Assembly: GCF_000297055.2 (NCBI RefSeq) | Contig: NC_022357.1 | Coordinates: 1,054,001-1,118,000 of the forward strand | From: Sulfuricella denitrificans skB26 | GTDB taxonomy: Bacteria; Pseudomonadota; Gammaproteobacteria; Burkholderiales; Sulfuricellaceae | Direction: 5' to 3' | DNA length: 64,000 nucleotides | Part shown: positions 62,365 through 64,000 of the stretch, in pieces | Layout of the letters: every line of letters begins with the position of its first letter | How positions within the stretch are numbered: position 1 is the first letter of the stretch | Program-made: the position numbers and the translations under genes | The notes under the pieces: generated by a model | Databases searched by the model: none | What the model was told of the DNA's origin: nothing | The model's input: the letters and a program-made list of their open reading frames with translations, nothing else

Positions 62365-62883
62365 ATCGCTCAGGAAAAAGAATCACGAATTAATGGCGAG
62401 ATTAATGCGCCCGAAATTCGTTTGGTCGGTGTGGAAGGTGAGCCGCTAGGCATAGTTAGCCTGGCAGTGGCCATGGGTATGGCGGAAGAGGCCGAGATCG
62501 ATTTGGTCGAGATCGCTCCGCAAGCTCAGCCGCCGGTGTGCCGTTTGATGGATTACGGCAAGTTCAAGTACCGCGAAAGCAAGAAGCAGCACGAAGCCAA
62601 GCTGAAACAGATCCAGATCAAGGTCAAGGAAATCAAATTCCGTCCGGGAACGGACGAAGGCGACTACCAGATCAAGTTGCGCAATCTGATCAAATTTCTG
62701 GAAGAGGGCGACAAGTGCAAGATCACGTTGCGCTTCCGCGGTCGGGAGATGGCGCACCAGGAGATCGGTTTGCGGCTCCTCAAGCGCGTTGAGGCCGATC
62801 TTCTGGAACATGGTACGGTCGAGCAGTTTCCGAAAATGGAAGGCCGTCAGATGGTGATGGTGCTGTCGCCGAAGAAGAAATAG
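62365..62883 (+). CDS. infC: Translation initiation factor IF-3 (AUC start)
   Basis: The IF-3 N-terminus [20 protein letters not shown] begins with codon ATC at 62365, preceded by GGAGG (62353-62357). No ATG or GTG in frame exists before 62422, which would lose 19 conserved residues. The rare start codon is the classical infC feature that allows IF-3 to repress its own translation. The product is 172 residues: N-domain ([15 protein letters not shown], helix linker) and C-domain ([41 protein letters not shown]). Confidence 0.93.
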   Translation: MAQEKESRINGEINAPEIRLVGVEGEPLGIVSLAVAMGMAEEAEIDLVEIAPQAQPPVCRLMDYGKFKYRESKKQHEAKLKQIQIKVKEIKFRPGTDEGDYQIKLRNLIKFLEEGDKCKITLRFRGREMAHQEIGLRLLKRVEADLLEHGTVEQFPKMEGRQMVMVLSPKKK

Positions 62884-62932
62884 TAGTTGTAAGTCCAGCT
62901 GGCAGCGTAAGTTGTCAGCTAAAAAGAAGTGG

Positions 62933-62974
62933 TGTTCAGGCTACCAAGTTTCCCCGCAGGGGAGCGCCTGACAT
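62933..62974 (+). promoter_or_regulatory. Candidate L20-type leader hairpin before rpmI
   Basis: TCAGGC (62936-62941) pairs with GCCTGA (62966-62971), enclosing CCCC/GGGG (62952-62955/62959-62962). The position, between infC and rpmI, is where r-protein L20 represses rpmI-rplT translation in other bacteria. Confidence 0.55.
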
Positions 62975-62998
62975 CAAGCTAAAATGTAGGAGTTGTAA

Positions 62999-63196
62999 AT
63001 GCCTAAGATGAAAACCAAGAGCGGCGCTGCCAAGCGCTTCAAGTCTCTGGGTGGCGGCGGTATCAAGCGCACCCATTCCCACCTGCGCCACATCCTGACC
63101 AAAAAGACGACCAAGCGTAAGCGTCAGCTGCGCGGTACTTCGATGGTTTGTGCGAGCGACATGAAGTCGGTTCGCGCCATGATGCCCTACGCGTAA
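62999..63196 (+). CDS. rpmI: 50S ribosomal protein L35
   Basis: This 65-residue basic protein has the L35 signature [15 protein letters not shown] and [29 protein letters not shown] lies upstream. It is a large-subunit protein co-transcribed with rplT and followed by it after 12 bases. Confidence 0.97.
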   Translation: MPKMKTKSGAAKRFKSLGGGGIKRTHSHLRHILTKKTTKRKRQLRGTSMVCASDMKSVRAMMPYA

Positions 63197-63208
63197 GGAG
63201 ACTGAAAA

Positions 63209-63568
63209 ATGCCAAGAGTTAAACGTGGAGTAACGGCGCGCGCGCGCCACAAGAAAGTTCTGGTACAGGCCAAGGGTTTCCGTGGTCGTCGCAAGAACGT
63301 TTACCGCATCGCCAAACAGGCGGTGATGAAAGCCGGTCAGTATGCTTATCGCGACCGTCGCCAGAAGAAGCGTCAATTTCGTGCCCTGTGGATTGTCCGC
63401 ATCAACGCGGCAGCTCGCGAACTAGGCCTGACTTACAGCGTGTTCATGAACGGCATTAAGAAAGCCGCGATTGAAGTGGATCGCAAGGTCCTGGCTGATC
63501 TGGCTGTGTTCGACAAGCCCGCTTTTGCACACATCGTGAATCAGGTAAAAGCTCGCCTCGCTGCTTAA
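63209..63568 (+). CDS. rplT: 50S ribosomal protein L20
   Basis: This 119-residue basic protein has the L20 start [18 protein letters not shown], followed by [19 protein letters not shown] and the C-terminal globular part ([20 protein letters not shown]). L20 is an early assembly protein of the 50S subunit and represses its own operon by binding mRNA. A strong terminator follows. Confidence 0.97.
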   Translation: MPRVKRGVTARARHKKVLVQAKGFRGRRKNVYRIAKQAVMKAGQYAYRDRRQKKRQFRALWIVRINAAARELGLTYSVFMNGIKKAAIEVDRKVLADLAVFDKPAFAHIVNQVKARLAA

Positions 63569-63580
63569 GCTGTAGTCAAG

Positions 63581-63608
63581 AAAAAGGAGGCTGAGAAGCC
63601 TCCTTTTT
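63581..63608 (+). terminator. Terminator after rplT
   Basis: AAAAAGGAGGC (63581-63591) pairs with GCCTCCTTTTT (63598-63608) around TGAGAA. It lies between rplT and pheS, allowing separate control of pheS. Confidence 0.9.
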
Positions 63609-63655
63609 TTGTTTGGGTTTAAGGGCAAAAAATCGTTAGCTCCAATATAAATTGA

Positions 63656-64000
63656 ATGTTAAACCTTGATGATATCCTGAAAGAAGCGCAGGCCGCCTTC
63701 GCCGGAATAGATAATCCGGCCGAACTGGAGCAGGCCAAGGCGCGCTATCTGGGCAAGAGTGGCGTGCTCACCGAGCAGCTCAAACAGCTCGGCAAAATGC
63801 CGCCGGAAGAGCGCCGTGAAGCAGGCGCCCGTATCAACCAGGCGAAGGACTTGCTGGAGCAGGCCCTGAAAGATCGGCGTGAAGCGATACAGGAGCGGCT
63901 ATTGCAGGCGCAACTGGCGCAGGAGGCGCTCGATGTGACGCTGCCAGGCCGCGGTTTAGGGGTGGGTGGCCTGCATCCGGTCACTCGCACGCTGCAGCGC
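63656..64000 (+). CDS. pheS: Phenylalanyl-tRNA synthetase alpha subunit (5' part)
   Basis: From the ATG at 63656 the frame runs to the right edge: [35 protein letters not shown] and [20 protein letters not shown], the PheS coiled-coil arm and start of the class II core. The catalytic part is outside the window. PheS pairs with PheT to charge tRNA-Phe. Confidence 0.95.
   Translation, partial: MLNLDDILKEAQAAFAGIDNPAELEQAKARYLGKSGVLTEQLKQLGKMPPEERREAGARINQAKDLLEQALKDRREAIQERLLQAQLAQEALDVTLPGRGLGVGGLHPVTRTLQR

Overview
The window looks like a chromosomal segment of a betaproteobacterium. The gene content and protein character (thrS-infC-rpmI-rplT-pheS operon, modABC, a lolC/lolD pair, a 23S rRNA methyltransferase RlmD, two secreted proteins with VPVPA-type PEP-CTERM tails) suggest a relative of the Nitrosomonadales/Gallionellales/Sulfuricella group; that placement is inference from protein style only, not from a search.

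Layout. Positions 1-15045 are core: a FimV-like protein, a PolB-type 3'-5' exonuclease, rlmD, a Bax-inhibitor-1 membrane protein, tRNA-Ser(UGA), tex, a pentapeptide protein, a PEP-CTERM protein, modABC, queD, a radical SAM protein (separated from queD by a 240-bp fold-back element), an XRE regulator, aspartate kinase, tRNA-Ser(GCU) and tRNA-Arg(ACG). Positions 15046 to about 36521 are a composite genomic island hung on tRNA-Arg: the last 45 nt of the tRNA plus its UUCG terminator occur three times (15001, 22398, 24706). Module 1 (15046-22442) is a P4-like integrative element with tyrosine integrase, AlpA-like protein, primase-helicase, an iteron-like repeat field and a PEP-CTERM cargo. Module 2 (22443-24750) contains only hipBA. 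Module 3 (24751-34137) starts with an integrase remnant, then a three-gene operon (GIY-YIG nuclease, DGQHR protein, RelA/SpoT-domain protein) under a consensus promoter flanked by two identical 15-bp operators in inverted orientation, then a DNA phosphorothioation cluster dndB-C-D-E with a HIT protein and the first 37 codons of a further gene cut off by an IS21-family element (34138-36521). The IS has no visible target duplication, so the distal end of the island has probably been deleted.

Positions 36522-64000 are core again: an M48-like lipoprotein with a degenerate zinc motif, EAL-HDOD protein, GcvR-like ACT protein, rpoS, ROK kinase, a LexA-like repressor with two GAACGATCGTTC operators followed by a Y-family polymerase, two uncharacterised genes plus a phosphoglycerate-mutase-like regulator, lolC-lolD, a VTT membrane protein, GGDEF-EAL protein with YfiR and a TonB-dependent receptor, comEC, relA, mtfA, tRNA-Val(GAC) and the thrS-infC-rpmI-rplT-pheS operon, which runs off the right edge.

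The most interesting piece is the 25285-28235 operon: a nuclease, a DndB-like DGQHR protein and an alarmone-synthetase-like protein in one tightly controlled transcription unit, immediately upstream of a phosphorothioation system. I do not recognise it as a named system; a defence role is inference from neighbours and domains.
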